A stretch of 56,590 bases of DNA, from NCBI RefSeq assembly GCF_002723835.1, contig NZ_BEWG01000057.1, forward strand, positions 125,752-182,341, given 5' to 3'. Origin of the DNA: Mycobacterium sp. shizuoka-1 (GTDB taxonomy: Bacteria > Actinomycetota > Actinomycetes > Mycobacteriales > Mycobacteriaceae). A model generated the notes under the pieces. The model saw only the letters and a program-made list of their open reading frames with translations. It had not been told where the DNA came from and did no database searches. Shown here in pieces: positions 44,525 through 54,330 of this stretch. Position 1 is the first letter of the stretch. Every line of letters starts with the position of its first letter. The translations under genes and the position numbers were made by a program.

Positions 44525-45937
44525 TCAGCGGCGCCGCTGCGCTTGCCCCCGGAACCGTCGGTAACCGCCGTACACCGCCGCCGCGACAAGGAAATTCACG
44601 AAGTACGCCAGATCGGCGCCGTGCAGCGCGGTGGCCACCGGGCCGACGATCAGGTTGGTGTGCATGAACGGAATCGCGGCGGCGAATGCGGCGAAGAACG
44701 CGCCCAGTGCGACCAGCGCGTCGGTGCGCCCGGTCAGCTCGGCGGCCGGGTCCACGGTGTCGCGCCCGGCGCTGCGGTAGCGCCAGTCGATGGCCACGAT
44801 CGCGACGAACGCCGGGATCCAGTAGCTGACGAACAGCAGCACACCCTGGAATCGCGCGGCCAGGTCGCCGGAGTGCAGCCACATGATCAGCGCGAACGCG
44901 ATCACCACCACCACGACCGCCGACACCGGCCGCCGCACCCGGACCCCGACGGTCTGCAGCGCCAGCGAGCCGCTGTAGTCGTTCATCGCATTGGACGTCA
45001 CCGAGCCCACCGCGATGGCCAGCAGCGCCACCGCACCCAGCACACCGCCGCCCATGATCTCGCGCACCCCGGCGGCGGTCTGATCGGTCAGCGTGCCTGC
45101 CGCGGCCACCCCGATCGCCTGCACCGCGATGTAGGCCACCGCCAGCCCGCCGAACGTGTAGCCGAACACCGCCGTGCGCGAGGTGGTCACCGGCAGGTAG
45201 CGGCTGTAGTCCGAGGCGTAACTGGCCCACGAGATGGCCAGGCTCAACGCGATGGTGACCTCCAGGACGAACGCCCCGGCCAGATCCGCGCCGGCGAGGG
45301 TGGGCAGCGTGATGACCTGGTGCCCGCTGATCAGTTTCCAGCCGAACACCGCGAAGGTCACGATCAGCACCACCGTCATCACCGCCTGCACCCGGTGGAT
45401 CACCTCGTAGCCGAACACTCCGACGGCACCCTGGGCTGCCAGCACGATGACCACCGCGAGCCAGAACGGCATGCCGAGCAACTCGGCGAGCGCCTCGCCG
45501 CCGAACAGCCCGACCAATCCGTCCCAGGCGATCGACGACAACCACTGGATCACCGCCACCACGCTCACGGTGCCGCCAAATGCCATGCGCGCGTTGGGTA
45601 ATTGAGCGGTGCCGGTGCGTGGCCCCCAGGTGGACAGGTAGCCCACCGCCAGGCAGCCGACCACCGTGCCGATCACCATCGCCAGCAGACCCAGCCAGAA
45701 ACCCAGCCCCAGCACCACCGCGAGCGTGCCGGTGAACACCACGGTCATGTTGACCTGCGGGGCGAACCACACCGTGAACAGCCGTCGCGCGGACCCGTAT
45801 CGGTTGTCCGGAGGGATCGGGGCAATGCCGTGCGTCTCGACGGCCATGTCGCCGACGTGCGACGGCATCCGGCCGGCGTAGGTGTGGGACGCCAGAGACG
45901 ATCCCGCGGGCCCGGTGGGCGACGAATCACGTGTCAC
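44525..45937 (-). CDS. NCS1-family purine/cytosine permease
   Basis: A 470-residue membrane transporter with about 12 spans. NCS1 marks are the N-terminal WFAPQVNMTVVFTGTL, GPRTGTAQLPNARMAFG, and SYASDYSRYLP, like CodB/PurP-type proteins. Likely a proton- or sodium-coupled importer of a nucleobase or related ring compound; substrate not determined. GTG at 45937 with a TAGGGT box 6 nt upstream. Converges with the second efpA-like gene. Confidence 0.88.
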   Translation of the reverse strand: MTRDSSPTGPAGSSLASHTYAGRMPSHVGDMAVETHGIAPIPPDNRYGSARRLFTVWFAPQVNMTVVFTGTLAVVLGLGFWLGLLAMVIGTVVGCLAVGYLSTWGPRTGTAQLPNARMAFGGTVSVVAVIQWLSSIAWDGLVGLFGGEALAELLGMPFWLAVVIVLAAQGAVGVFGYEVIHRVQAVMTVVLIVTFAVFGWKLISGHQVITLPTLAGADLAGAFVLEVTIALSLAISWASYASDYSRYLPVTTSRTAVFGYTFGGLAVAYIAVQAIGVAAAGTLTDQTAAGVREIMGGGVLGAVALLAIAVGSVTSNAMNDYSGSLALQTVGVRVRRPVSAVVVVVIAFALIMWLHSGDLAARFQGVLLFVSYWIPAFVAIVAIDWRYRSAGRDTVDPAAELTGRTDALVALGAFFAAFAAAIPFMHTNLIVGPVATALHGADLAYFVNFLVAAAVYGGYRRFRGQAQRRR

Positions 45938-45943
45938 CCACCC

Positions 45944-45949
45944 ACCCTA
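45944..45949 (-). promoter_or_regulatory. -10 box, leaderless promoter of NCS1 permease
   Basis: TAGGGT followed by GGGTGG and the GTG at 45937. Confidence 0.45.
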
Positions 45950-45962
45950 GTGGCAGCCGGGC

Positions 45963-47975
45963 TCAGACCTCGATCGGTGGGTGCAGCCGCTCCATCGTGT
46001 ACTGGCGGTTGCGCCGCGCTGCCCACGCGGTCGCCGCCAGCGATGCGGCCAGCACGCCGGACAACACGGCCACCGCGATCCACAGTCGATGGTCGATCCC
46101 GCCGTTGATGAGCTGCCGTAATCCGTTGACGGCGTAGGTCATCGGGTCCGCCGGATGGATCCATTGGAATGGTTTCGCGGTGGTCTCCACCGGATAGATC
46201 CCGCCGGCCGACACCAGCTGCAGCATCAGGAACGCCAAGGTCACCACGCGCCCGACCGCCACCCCGAACAGCGCGTTGAACGCTTGGATGATCCCGAGGA
46301 ACGCGGCGATGACCAGGATCAGGAACGCCACCGTCGCCAGCGGGTAGCGGGCCTTCAGGCCGACTCCGTAGTGCACCACGACGTACATCACCACGACCTG
46401 ACACACCGCGACCAGCAGGGCAGGCCAGTAGGAGGCGAGTACCACCCGCAGCGCGCCGAGCCCGTTGATGATCGGCCGGGACTGCAACGGCGTCAACAGC
46501 ATCCAGATGATGAGCGCACCGATGAACAGCGCCAGCGGGAGAAAGAACGGTGCGAAGCCGGTGCCGAACGTGGCGGCCGGGTTGTGCGTGACCAGATCCA
46601 GGTTCACCGGCGAGGCCACCGTCTTGGCGACGACCTGCCGCTGCTGGGGCGTCCACGACGGCACCTGGGTCGAGCCTTGTCGCAGCTTGCCGGCCAGCTC
46701 CTGGCTGCCGGCCTTGAGCTGGCCGGTGCCGTCGGCGAGGCGTTGCGCGCCCGCGGCGAGCTGGCGACTGCCGTCGGTCAGGGCGACCAGCCCTTTGCTG
46801 AGCCGCTGGGTGCCCGCGTCGAGTTGCTGGACGCCGCTGCGAAGTTTGAGGACGTCGGCGCGCAGCGTGCCGTCGACCGCGGCGGACAGGAACGTCCGCA
46901 TCTTGCTGTTGGGATCACCGAGTTCGTCTTCGAGGCGGGCGGCGCTGTCGCGCAGCCGGGCCAGGCCGTCGTCGGTGGCGGGGTCGATCCCTTGCGCGCG
47001 CAGCAGCCGCTGAGCGCCGGCGAGGACGGTGCCGACCTCGCGCACGGTGGGGTCGGGATTGGCCGACAACGTGGCCACCGCCTGGTCGACGAGGGCCGCG
47101 GCCTGCGTCTGGTCGACGTGCAGCGCGGCGATCCGGTCGGTGGTGGAGCGCACCGCGCCGCTGAGGTGTTGGGCGACCGCACCCACCTCGGCCGGGTCCA
47201 GCCCGAGGCTGTCGACGCGTTCCAGCACGTGCACCAGCGGATCGGTGGCCGTGGTGATCGCGGCGTTCAACTGCCGGGTGCCCGAAACCAGCTGGGCCGC
47301 CCCGTCGCGGGCGGTGGCCATGCTGGTGGCCAGCGTGCTCGATCCGGCGGCGAGCTGCCGGGCGCCGCCGTCGGCGGTGACCAGCCCGGCGGACAGCTTG
47401 TCGGCGCCGTCGGCGGCGGCCGTCAGACCTGCGCCGGCGTCGGTCAAGCCGGTCAGCACGGTGCCCACGGTCTGTTCCCCGACGCTGGAGTTGACCTGGT
47501 TGATCACCTCGCGGGCCGCGTTCTGGCCGATGATCGAGCCGAGGTAGTTGTTGGCGTCGTTGAAGGTGAACTGGAGGTTGGCCTGGGTCGGGTCGCCGCC
47601 TGAGGGCGAGGCGATGTCGGCACTGAAATCGGGCGGGATGGTGATGGTGAAGTAGTAGGTGCCGTCGGCCAGCCCCTTGGCGGCATCGTCGGCCGACACC
47701 TCGTGCAGCAACAGCTGGCCGGAATCCTTGAGCGCCTTGGCCACCTGGTCGCCGGCGCGCAGCGGCTTGCCCGCGGCATCGGCACCCTGGTCGGAGTTCA
47801 CCAGAGCGGCGGGCACCTTGTTCACCGCCGCGAACGGATTCCAGAACGCCCACAGGTACATGGCGCCGTACAGCAGCGGCATCAGCACGATCGTGATCAG
47901 CGCGATCCGGGGCAGGACGCCCCGCGAGTACCGCTTGAGATCGGTGCCGAGCGACATTCCGGCGAGCATTCTCAC
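45963..47975 (-). CDS. YhgE/Pip-type membrane protein
   Basis: A 670-residue protein of the YhgE/Pip (phage-infection-protein, ABC-2-like) family: a first span near 22-44, a long extracytoplasmic region of about 400 residues with Ala/Gly/Leu heptad-like repeats such as GTRQL, GAQRLADGTGQLKAGSQELAGKL, and five C-terminal spans (about 480-655). Such proteins act in export or envelope remodelling and related ones support type VII secretion in Firmicutes. GTG at 47975 overlaps the stop of the ATPase-like gene (GTGA). Confidence 0.85.
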   Translation of the reverse strand: MRMLAGMSLGTDLKRYSRGVLPRIALITIVLMPLLYGAMYLWAFWNPFAAVNKVPAALVNSDQGADAAGKPLRAGDQVAKALKDSGQLLLHEVSADDAAKGLADGTYYFTITIPPDFSADIASPSGGDPTQANLQFTFNDANNYLGSIIGQNAAREVINQVNSSVGEQTVGTVLTGLTDAGAGLTAAADGADKLSAGLVTADGGARQLAAGSSTLATSMATARDGAAQLVSGTRQLNAAITTATDPLVHVLERVDSLGLDPAEVGAVAQHLSGAVRSTTDRIAALHVDQTQAAALVDQAVATLSANPDPTVREVGTVLAGAQRLLRAQGIDPATDDGLARLRDSAARLEDELGDPNSKMRTFLSAAVDGTLRADVLKLRSGVQQLDAGTQRLSKGLVALTDGSRQLAAGAQRLADGTGQLKAGSQELAGKLRQGSTQVPSWTPQQRQVVAKTVASPVNLDLVTHNPAATFGTGFAPFFLPLALFIGALIIWMLLTPLQSRPIINGLGALRVVLASYWPALLVAVCQVVVMYVVVHYGVGLKARYPLATVAFLILVIAAFLGIIQAFNALFGVAVGRVVTLAFLMLQLVSAGGIYPVETTAKPFQWIHPADPMTYAVNGLRQLINGGIDHRLWIAVAVLSGVLAASLAATAWAARRNRQYTMERLHPPIEV

Positions 47976-48697
47976 CCCGTGCCTTTCTGCGTCTGCGCCA
48001 GCTCGGCGCGGTCGGTGTTGGCGACCTCGATCTGCGATCGCACATCGTGGCCGGTGACCCCGTTGACCGTTGCGGTGACGACGGTCTGTTCACGCCCCAG
48101 GTCGATCAGGCGCTCGATGAGCAGATCCCGGTTGACGTCGCTGGTGACGAAATCCAGGTTGCCGACCACGAGCAGCGGCGGGCGCCTGGTATTGGCCAGG
48201 GCGATCCGCAGCAGCAGCCGGTCGAGCTCGGAGAGCTCCTCGAAATACTCGTGCAGTGGCGGCAGCGGATGAGGGCCGAACACCGGCGCGCACAGTGCGG
48301 CCAACGCGGTGCTGTCGGCTCGCCGCACCAGCCGGTACCACGGTGCGTCCCAACGCAATTGCTCGGTGATCAGATCACATACGGTCACCGACTCGGGGAC
48401 CGTGTCGAGTTCGTCGATACCCGCCAGGGCCGACTTCGCGAAGATGTCGTCGGCCGCGGCAGCCCCGAACACCGACAACTCGCCGGACTGCGGAGCCATC
48501 CGTCCGGCGATCGTCATCAACAATGCGGTACGTCCCGATCCGGCCGGGCACACCAGGACGTTGACCCCGCCCGCGGGTATCGCCAGGTCCACCGGTCCGT
48601 AGACCGGACCCCACGGGCCGCGCATCCGGATGCCCCGCGCGACCACCGCGGGCGGATCCATGTCGTCGGTGTGGCTCTGAGGCGATTCCGGTTCCAC
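47972..48697 (-). CDS. Degenerate ABC-ATPase-like partner of YhgE/Pip protein
   Basis: A 241-residue protein with ABC ATPase layout but altered catalytic motifs. The Walker A place reads CPAGSGRTALL (Lys replaced by Arg56), no LSGGQ is present (region reads FEELSELDRLLLRIALANT), and the Walker B place reads LLVVGNLDF without the usual Asp-Glu. GTG at 48697 follows GGGAGG. Coupled to the YhgE/Pip gene. It may bind nucleotide without hydrolysing it efficiently, or have a structural role. Confidence 0.75.
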   Translation of the reverse strand: MEPESPQSHTDDMDPPAVVARGIRMRGPWGPVYGPVDLAIPAGGVNVLVCPAGSGRTALLMTIAGRMAPQSGELSVFGAAAADDIFAKSALAGIDELDTVPESVTVCDLITEQLRWDAPWYRLVRRADSTALAALCAPVFGPHPLPPLHEYFEELSELDRLLLRIALANTRRPPLLVVGNLDFVTSDVNRDLLIERLIDLGREQTVVTATVNGVTGHDVRSQIEVANTDRAELAQTQKGTG

Positions 48698-48793
48698 TGT
48701 GCCCTCCCGCTCATCGGTGCCCGCACATCACAACACGCCGCGCCGCCCACGCGCGGCCGAACCTACCCGCCGGACAGCGCGCCGCAACCCGGT

Positions 48794-48799
48794 TAGGCT
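48794..48799 (+). promoter_or_regulatory. -10 box, leaderless promoter
   Basis: TAGGCT, 6 nt, GTG at 48806. Confidence 0.45.
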
Positions 48800-48805
48800 C
48801 GACGG

Positions 48806-49483
48806 GTGACCGGGGCGCCCGACCTGCCGAGCCGACAAGAAATATCCGACGCGGTCGGCACGCTGGGCTGGCGACTGGTGCTCGGCGCCCTTTACGCCGA
48901 GGTCCCGGTGTCGTCGCTGGCCCAGGCCGGCGACGCGGCTCTGCTCGCCATCGGAGCCGTAGGCAAGGACGGGCAGGGACACCTCAGCGTCGACATCCGC
49001 GCGCAGCGCGCGGTCCTGCGCCTGCAGTCAGCCGACCAGTGGGCGGTCACAGCCGTGGATATCGCTGTGGCGCAGACCATCTCGGCGGCGTTGCGGGAGC
49101 AGGGACTGCGCCTGGGGCCGGGCACGGTGCAGGCGGTCGAGATCGCCATCGACGCGCTGGACATCGCGGGAGTCCGCCCGTTTTGGAAGGCCGTCACCGG
49201 CTACGTCGACGAGCCCGGACCGTCGGATCTGTCCGACGGGCTGATCGACCCGTCGGGGCGCGGCCCGGCGATCTGGTTTCAGCAGATGGACGCCCCGCGG
49301 CCGCAGCGTAACCGCATCCACCTCGACGTCGACGTCCCGCACGACGCCGCCGCCGACCGCATCGCCGCGGCGATCGCCGCCGGTGGCACGCTGCGCTCGG
49401 ATGCGCACGCGCCGGCGTTCTGGGTCCTGGCCGATCCGGAGGGCAACGAAGTCTGCATCTGCACCTGGCAGGGTCGCGACTGA
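48806..49483 (+). CDS. Pterin dehydratase-like/VOC glyoxalase-like fusion
   Basis: A 225-residue protein. The N-terminal half (about 1-105) resembles a 4a-carbinolamine dehydratase-like domain; the C-terminal half (about 110-225) is a Glyoxalase_6/VOC unit with [34 protein letters not shown] and [13 protein letters not shown]. This architecture is common in actinobacteria, with no assigned reaction that I know. Transcribed toward proS, ending 25 nt before it. Confidence 0.8.
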   Translation: MTGAPDLPSRQEISDAVGTLGWRLVLGALYAEVPVSSLAQAGDAALLAIGAVGKDGQGHLSVDIRAQRAVLRLQSADQWAVTAVDIAVAQTISAALREQGLRLGPGTVQAVEIAIDALDIAGVRPFWKAVTGYVDEPGPSDLSDGLIDPSGRGPAIWFQQMDAPRPQRNRIHLDVDVPHDAAADRIAAAIAAGGTLRSDAHAPAFWVLADPEGNEVCICTWQGRD

Positions 49484-49494
49484 GCGCTCATCGC

Positions 49495-49500
49495 TAGGCT
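49495..49500 (+). promoter_or_regulatory. -10 box, leaderless promoter of proS
   Basis: TAGGCT, 8 nt, GTG at 49509. Confidence 0.45.
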
Positions 49501-49508
49501 GTTCCACC

Positions 49509-51254
49509 GTGATCACCCGCATGTCCGAGCTGTTCTTGCGCACCCTGCGTGACGACCCGGCCGACGCCGAAGTGCCCAGCCACAAACTGTTGATCCGCGC
49601 CGGCTACGTCCGGCCGGTGGCGCCGGGGCTGTACACCTGGCTGCCGCTGGGCCTGCGGGTGCTGCGCAAGATCGAGAAGATCGTCCGCGAGGAAATGGTC
49701 GCGATCAACGGGCAGGAGATCCTGTTCCCTGCGCTGCTGCCCAAGGCGCCTTATGAGACCACCAACCGCTGGACCGAGTACGGCGACGGGGTGTTCCGGC
49801 TCAAGGACCGCCGGGACAACGACTACATGCTCGGGCCCACCCACGAGGAGTTCTTCACCTTGACGGTGAAGGGGGAGTACAGCTCCTACAAGGACTTCCC
49901 GTTGGTGCTGTTCCAAATCCAGACGAAGTATCGCGACGAGGCCCGCCCGCGCGCCGGCATCCTGCGCGGGCGCGAGTTCGTGATGAAGGACTCGTATTCC
50001 TTCGACGTCGACGACGACGGCCTCAAGACCGCCTACCACGCGCACCGCGAGGCGTACCAGAACATGTTCAAGCGCATGGCGATTCGCTATGTGATCGTCT
50101 CGGCGGTGTCCGGGGCGATGGGCGGGTCCGCCTCCGAGGAGTTCCTGGCCGAGAGCGAGGTCGGCGAGGACACCTTCGTGCGCTGCCTGGAATCCGGCTA
50201 CGCGGCCAACGTCGAGGCCGTCGTCACCGCGGTCCCGGAGGCGCTGCCGTTCGACGGCCTGCCCGAGGCGACGGTGCACGACACCGGGGACACTCCCACG
50301 ATCGCCACCCTGGTGGAGTGGGCGAACTCCGCGGGTCTGGGGCGGGAGATCACGGCTGCGGACACCCTGAAGAACGTGCTGCTCAAGGTCCGAGCGCCCG
50401 GCGGCGAGTGGGAGCTGCTGGCGATCGGGGTGCCCGGCGACCGGGAGGTCGACGACAAGCGCCTCGGCGCGGCGCTCGAGCCGGCCGACTACGCCATGCT
50501 CGACGACGCCGACTTCGCCAGGCACCCGTTCCTCAAGAAGGGCTATATCGGCCCGAAAGCCTTACTGGCCAACGGTGTTCGCTATCTGGTCGACCCGCGG
50601 GTGGTCGACGGGACGGCGTGGATCACCGGTGCCGACGAGATCGGCAAGCATGTCGTGGGCCTGGTGGCCGGTCGCGATTTCGTCGCCGACGGCACCATCG
50701 AGGCGGCCGAGGTGCGTGACGGCGACCTGTCACCGGACGGGGCGGGCCCGCTGGTGTCGGCCCGCGGCATCGAGATCGGCCACATCTTCCAACTGGGCCG
50801 CAAATACACCGACGCGTTCTCCGCCGACGTGCTCGGCGAGGACGGCAAACCGGTACGGCTGACCATGGGTTCCTACGGCGTGGGGGTGTCCCGGCTGGTG
50901 GCTGTGATCGCCGAACAGCAGCACGACGAGCTGGGCTTGCGCTGGCCGTCGTCGGTGTCGCCGTTCGACGTGCACGTGGTGATCGCCAACAAGGATGCGG
51001 CGGCCCGCGCCGGCGCCGAGGAGCTGGCCCGCGATTTGGACCGGTTGGGCCTGGAGGTCCTGCTCGACGACCGCACGGCCTCGCCGGGGGTGAAGTTCAA
51101 GGACGCCGAGCTGATCGGGGTGCCGTGGATCGTCGTGGTGGGCCGGGGCTGGGCCGACGGTGTGGTCGAGTTGCGCAACCGGTTCAGCGGCGACAACCGG
51201 GCACTCGCAGTGGACACCGCGGTGGCGGAGATCGCGTCGGTGCTCGCGTCCTAG
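49509..51254 (+). CDS. proS: Prolyl-tRNA synthetase
   Basis: Charges tRNA-Pro. The 581 residues are of the bacterial type with an editing (INS) domain between motifs 2 and 3. Motif 2 region [27 protein letters not shown], the insertion near residues 230-400, motif 3 [18 protein letters not shown], and the anticodon-binding C-terminus are all present. The GTG at 49509 gives the N-terminus [21 protein letters not shown], as in M. tuberculosis ProS. It ends in the left arm of a terminator. Confidence 0.97.
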   Translation: MITRMSELFLRTLRDDPADAEVPSHKLLIRAGYVRPVAPGLYTWLPLGLRVLRKIEKIVREEMVAINGQEILFPALLPKAPYETTNRWTEYGDGVFRLKDRRDNDYMLGPTHEEFFTLTVKGEYSSYKDFPLVLFQIQTKYRDEARPRAGILRGREFVMKDSYSFDVDDDGLKTAYHAHREAYQNMFKRMAIRYVIVSAVSGAMGGSASEEFLAESEVGEDTFVRCLESGYAANVEAVVTAVPEALPFDGLPEATVHDTGDTPTIATLVEWANSAGLGREITAADTLKNVLLKVRAPGGEWELLAIGVPGDREVDDKRLGAALEPADYAMLDDADFARHPFLKKGYIGPKALLANGVRYLVDPRVVDGTAWITGADEIGKHVVGLVAGRDFVADGTIEAAEVRDGDLSPDGAGPLVSARGIEIGHIFQLGRKYTDAFSADVLGEDGKPVRLTMGSYGVGVSRLVAVIAEQQHDELGLRWPSSVSPFDVHVVIANKDAAARAGAEELARDLDRLGLEVLLDDRTASPGVKFKDAELIGVPWIVVVGRGWADGVVELRNRFSGDNRALAVDTAVAEIASVLAS

Positions 51255-51306
51255 CGATTTCGGCGCGCTTTCGTTCGCCCAGCGGCGGTTTTCGCGCCGA
51301 AATCGC
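51254..51306. terminator. Bidirectional terminator between proS and ferritin-like gene
   Basis: GCGATTTCGGCGCG (51254-51267) and CGCGCCGAAATCGC (51293-51306) form a perfect 14-bp stem with a 25-nt loop between two converging genes. Confidence 0.8.
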
Positions 51307-51309
51307 TCG

Positions 51310-51795
51310 TTACTCGGTGCCGCCGGGGAACGCGACCGTCACCGGCGCGACGCCCAGGATCTGTTTCCAGCGTGCCGCGGTGACCGCCGACTCGGTCAGT
51401 GCGCTGACCCCGAACGCGCGGTCGGATTCCGAGCTCGCCTGCTCGATCACCGCGCGCCAGGCCACGGCGCCGTCGTCCTCCATCCGCACCGCGAGTTTGG
51501 CCGCATCGGTCGGGGTGTTCACCGGCATCGGCAGCTGGTAGCCGGCGGCCGGCAGCGGCGCGGTGACCGAGCGGGCGGCCAGCATTGCCATCGCCGCCTC
51601 GCGGCGCTCCCGGTGCTGCGCCATCGCCGTCGACACCAGATCGTTCTCGTCGGGGGAGCTGTGCGCCGAGACGATGCCGTAGCCGTAGATCGCGGCGTGC
51701 TCGGCGGCCACGGCGTCGAAGAGCGCGGCCGCGGCGGCATCCGAGGGGCGCTCGGGGTTCGGTGTGGTCGACGGTGTCGGCTCCGGTGAGGTCAC
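51310..51795 (-). CDS. Ferritin-like DUF4439 protein (Rv2844-like)
   Basis: A 161-residue helical protein. EHAAIYGYG, QHRERREAAM and RMEDDGAVAWRAV are spaced like helices of a ferritin-like four-helix bundle of the DUF4439 type, but not all iron ligands can be recognised. Coupled by GTGA to the lipoprotein gene upstream; the pair corresponds to Rv2843/Rv2844. Function unknown. Confidence 0.8.
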   Translation of the reverse strand: MTSPEPTPSTTPNPERPSDAAAAALFDAVAAEHAAIYGYGIVSAHSSPDENDLVSTAMAQHRERREAAMAMLAARSVTAPLPAAGYQLPMPVNTPTDAAKLAVRMEDDGAVAWRAVIEQASSESDRAFGVSALTESAVTAARWKQILGVAPVTVAFPGGTE

Positions 51796-52316
51796 TGCCC
51801 GGCCTTCCCCGATGGCAGCGCCACCGTGTACGCGCTGACGCAGGACGCCGCGATCGACCCGAGCAGACCCGCCCGGTAGCCGGACAACGTGGGTGCCAGT
51901 CTGGTGGCGCTCTCACCCGAGCTGCGCAGGGCGGCGACCACATCGGCCACCGTCGGCGGGGGACCGGCGGGTGCCGCCGACGTGCTGGTGGTGGAGCTCG
52001 TCGTGGTCGGTGCACCGGATGCCCGCGCGATCTCGTCGCTCAGCGCCGTGGCGTGCCGTCCGCGCTCGGCCGACACCTCGATCAACGCCGGGGCCAGCGC
52101 CGGCGGGGCGGCCTTGGCCGCCGCGGCGGCCAGCGCGCTGTCCTGGCGGGCCAGCTCGGCCTGCTGCTCGAGGGGATCGGGTCCGGGCGGTGAGCTGGTG
52201 CCGCATCCGGTGCCGGCGGCCCCCAGCAGGGCGGCCAACGCCAGCCCGCGGCCGCCGCCGATGAGGACCCGCCGCCGGGTGATGCCGCCGGATGGGCCGG
52301 GTTCTGGGCTCAGCAC
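51792..52316 (-). CDS. Lipoprotein with Tat-like signal (Rv2843-like)
   Basis: A 174-residue protein. Signal: ITRRRVLIGGGRGLALAALLGAAGTGC, with triple Arg and a lipobox ending AGTGC. The mature part is an Ala-rich helical region (EQQAELARQDSALAAAAAKAA), a Thr/Ser-rich linker (TTTSSTTSTSA) and a last helical stretch. GTG at 52316 is chosen because it lies just before the signal; the frame is open to 52424. Divergent from rimP. No function known. Confidence 0.75.
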   Translation of the reverse strand: MLSPEPGPSGGITRRRVLIGGGRGLALAALLGAAGTGCGTSSPPGPDPLEQQAELARQDSALAAAAAKAAPPALAPALIEVSAERGRHATALSDEIARASGAPTTTSSTTSTSAAPAGPPPTVADVVAALRSSGESATRLAPTLSGYRAGLLGSIAASCVSAYTVALPSGKAGQ

Positions 52317-52439
52317 GCCAACATCCTGCCATTGCGGTGCGCCGCGCTGGCGTATCGTTGAGGGCTGGCTCTCTGCGATTCTCGTGCGGGGAGCCCTGCG
52401 ATCCGGCAGATCAGGACAACTCAAGATGAGGAGCTCGCC

Positions 52440-52970
52440 GTGGCTGGCCGTTCTACGGGGCTACCAACCCAGAAGCAGGTGATCGAGCTACTCGGTGGTG
52501 AGTTCGTGCGCGCCGGATACGAAATCGAAGACGTCGTGATCGACGAGCGCACCCAACCGCCGCGGATCACCGTGATCGCCGACGGCGACCGACCGCTGGA
52601 TCTGGACACCGTCGCCGAGCTGTCCCGGTCGGCCTCGGCCCTGCTCGACAGTCTGGACAGCGACGACGCGTACGTTTTGGAGGTCACGTCCCCGGGGGTG
52701 GAGCGGCCGCTGACCGCGGAGAAGCATTTCCGCCGCGCGCACGCCCGCATGGTCGACGTCGACCTCGCCGACGGCAGCACCGTCAAAGGCCGGTTGGGCA
52801 CCGTGTCCGACGGCGCCGTGGATCTTGTCGTGCGCGAACGCGGCGATTGGTCGGTGCGCCGGATTCCGCTCGCCGAGATTGTCAAAGCCGTTGTCCAGGT
52901 TGAGTTTTCACCGCCAAAGCCACGCGAGTTGGAGTTGGCGGGAGCAGCAGGAACGGAGGCCGGAGCATGA
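52440..52970 (+). CDS. rimP: Ribosome maturation factor RimP
   Basis: Needed for 30S subunit assembly. The 176 residues show the two RimP domains: [23 protein letters not shown] with [29 protein letters not shown], then [30 protein letters not shown] and an Sm-like C-terminus. GTG at 52440 follows GAGGAG. Its stop overlaps the nusA ATG (ATGA), the usual start of the nusA-infB operon. Confidence 0.94.
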   Translation: MAGRSTGLPTQKQVIELLGGEFVRAGYEIEDVVIDERTQPPRITVIADGDRPLDLDTVAELSRSASALLDSLDSDDAYVLEVTSPGVERPLTAEKHFRRAHARMVDVDLADGSTVKGRLGTVSDGAVDLVVRERGDWSVRRIPLAEIVKAVVQVEFSPPKPRELELAGAAGTEAGA

Positions 52971-53977
52971 ACATCGACATGACCGCCCTGCACGCGATCG
53001 AGATCGATCGCGGCATTTCGGTCGACGAGTTGCTCGACACCATCAAGTCGGCACTGTTGACCGCCTATCGGCACACCGAGGGCCACCAGCCCGACGCGCG
53101 GATCGAGATCGACCGCAAGACCGGCGTCGTGCAGGTGATGGCCCGCGAGACCGACGCCGACGGCAACCTGATCAGCGAGTGGGACGACACCCCGGAGGGA
53201 TTCGGCCGGGTGGCGGCGACCACGGCCCGCCAGGTCATGTTGCAGCGCTTCCGAGACGCCGAGAACGAACGCAGCTACGGCGAGTTCTCCGCGCGGGAAG
53301 GCGACATCGTCGCCGGCGTCATCCAGCGGGATGCCCGCGCCAACGCCCGCGGCCTGGTGGTGGTGCGGCTGGGCAGTGAGACCAAGGGGGCCGAGGGGGT
53401 CATCCCGGCGGCCGAGCAGGTGCCCGGTGAGGCCTATGAGCACGGCGACCGGCTGCGTTGCTACGTGGTCGGCGTCAGCCGCGGGGCGCGCGAGCCGCTG
53501 ATCACCTTGTCACGCACCCACCCGAACCTGGTCCGCAAGCTGTTCTCGCTGGAGGTGCCCGAGATCGCCGACGGGTCGGTGGAGATCGTGGCGGTGGCAC
53601 GCGAGGCCGGGCACCGGTCCAAGATCGCCGTCGCCTCACGGGTGCCCGGGCTCAACGCCAAGGGCGCCTGCATCGGCCCGATGGGCCAGCGGGTCCGCAA
53701 CGTGATGAGCGAGCTGTCGGGCGAGAAGATCGACATCATCGACTTCGACGAGGACCCGGCCCGCTTCGTCGCCAACGCCCTGTCGCCGGCCAAGGTGGTG
53801 TCGGTCTCGGTGATCGACGCGGGGACGCGTGCGGCGCGGGTCGTGGTGCCCGACTTCCAACTGTCCCTGGCGATCGGCAAGGAAGGGCAGAACGCGCGCC
53901 TGGCCGCCCGGTTGACCGGCTGGCGCATCGATATCCGTAGCGATGCGGCGCCGCCCGAGGGCGGCCCGGAAGCCTGA
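52967..53977 (+). CDS. nusA: Transcription termination/antitermination factor NusA
   Basis: Binds RNA polymerase and nascent RNA. The 336 residues contain the N-terminal domain (1 to about 105), S1 domain ([27 protein letters not shown]), KH1 ([33 protein letters not shown]) and KH2 ([26 protein letters not shown]). No C-terminal acidic repeats, as in mycobacteria. The next operon gene expected, ylxR, is displaced by 1.8 kb. Confidence 0.96.
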   Translation: MNIDMTALHAIEIDRGISVDELLDTIKSALLTAYRHTEGHQPDARIEIDRKTGVVQVMARETDADGNLISEWDDTPEGFGRVAATTARQVMLQRFRDAENERSYGEFSAREGDIVAGVIQRDARANARGLVVVRLGSETKGAEGVIPAAEQVPGEAYEHGDRLRCYVVGVSRGAREPLITLSRTHPNLVRKLFSLEVPEIADGSVEIVAVAREAGHRSKIAVASRVPGLNAKGACIGPMGQRVRNVMSELSGEKIDIIDFDEDPARFVANALSPAKVVSVSVIDAGTRAARVVVPDFQLSLAIGKEGQNARLAARLTGWRIDIRSDAAPPEGGPEA

Positions 53978-54330
53978 CGCATTGCCCATTCGCGTGGTAA
54001 TCGGAGAACTATTCAGCAAATTCTCCAACGCCCGTCCTGAGAATCATGAAATGCATAAATTGCAGGTACCCACACTCGGAGCGAATTGTCACTGGGGTTT
54101 CCTAGGGGCGTGAAAGCGGCTGGTGGGCGCCGCAACTCTCGCGCCGGCGCTGGTCAGATGTGATGCGACCGCCCGCTGGATAACCGCTTTCGGCATTTCA
54201 GAACAATGCCCGCACGGTAGGGTCATGTCGTATGGGGGGAATGCGGTGACGCTCGGTATTCGCTCGACGGCAAACTTTTCGTCGCGCCGCCATTTGTGGC
54301 TTCAGCGCTTTCTCGACGGAATGGTCGTCG
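53978..54330. other. AT-richer intergenic stretch after nusA
   Basis: About 350 bases without a supported gene. The part from about 53990 to 54080 is clearly less GC-rich than the genes around it. A TAGGGT box at 54218 is the best promoter candidate for the FAD gene. A 39-codon frame starting at 54225 overlaps the FAD gene start and has no support. This looks like the junction of inserted DNA. Confidence 0.6.
54218..54223 (+). promoter_or_regulatory. -10-like box before FAD oxidoreductase gene
   Basis: TAGGGT; a start about 100 nt before the GTG at 54331 would leave a leader. No convincing -35. Confidence 0.35.
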
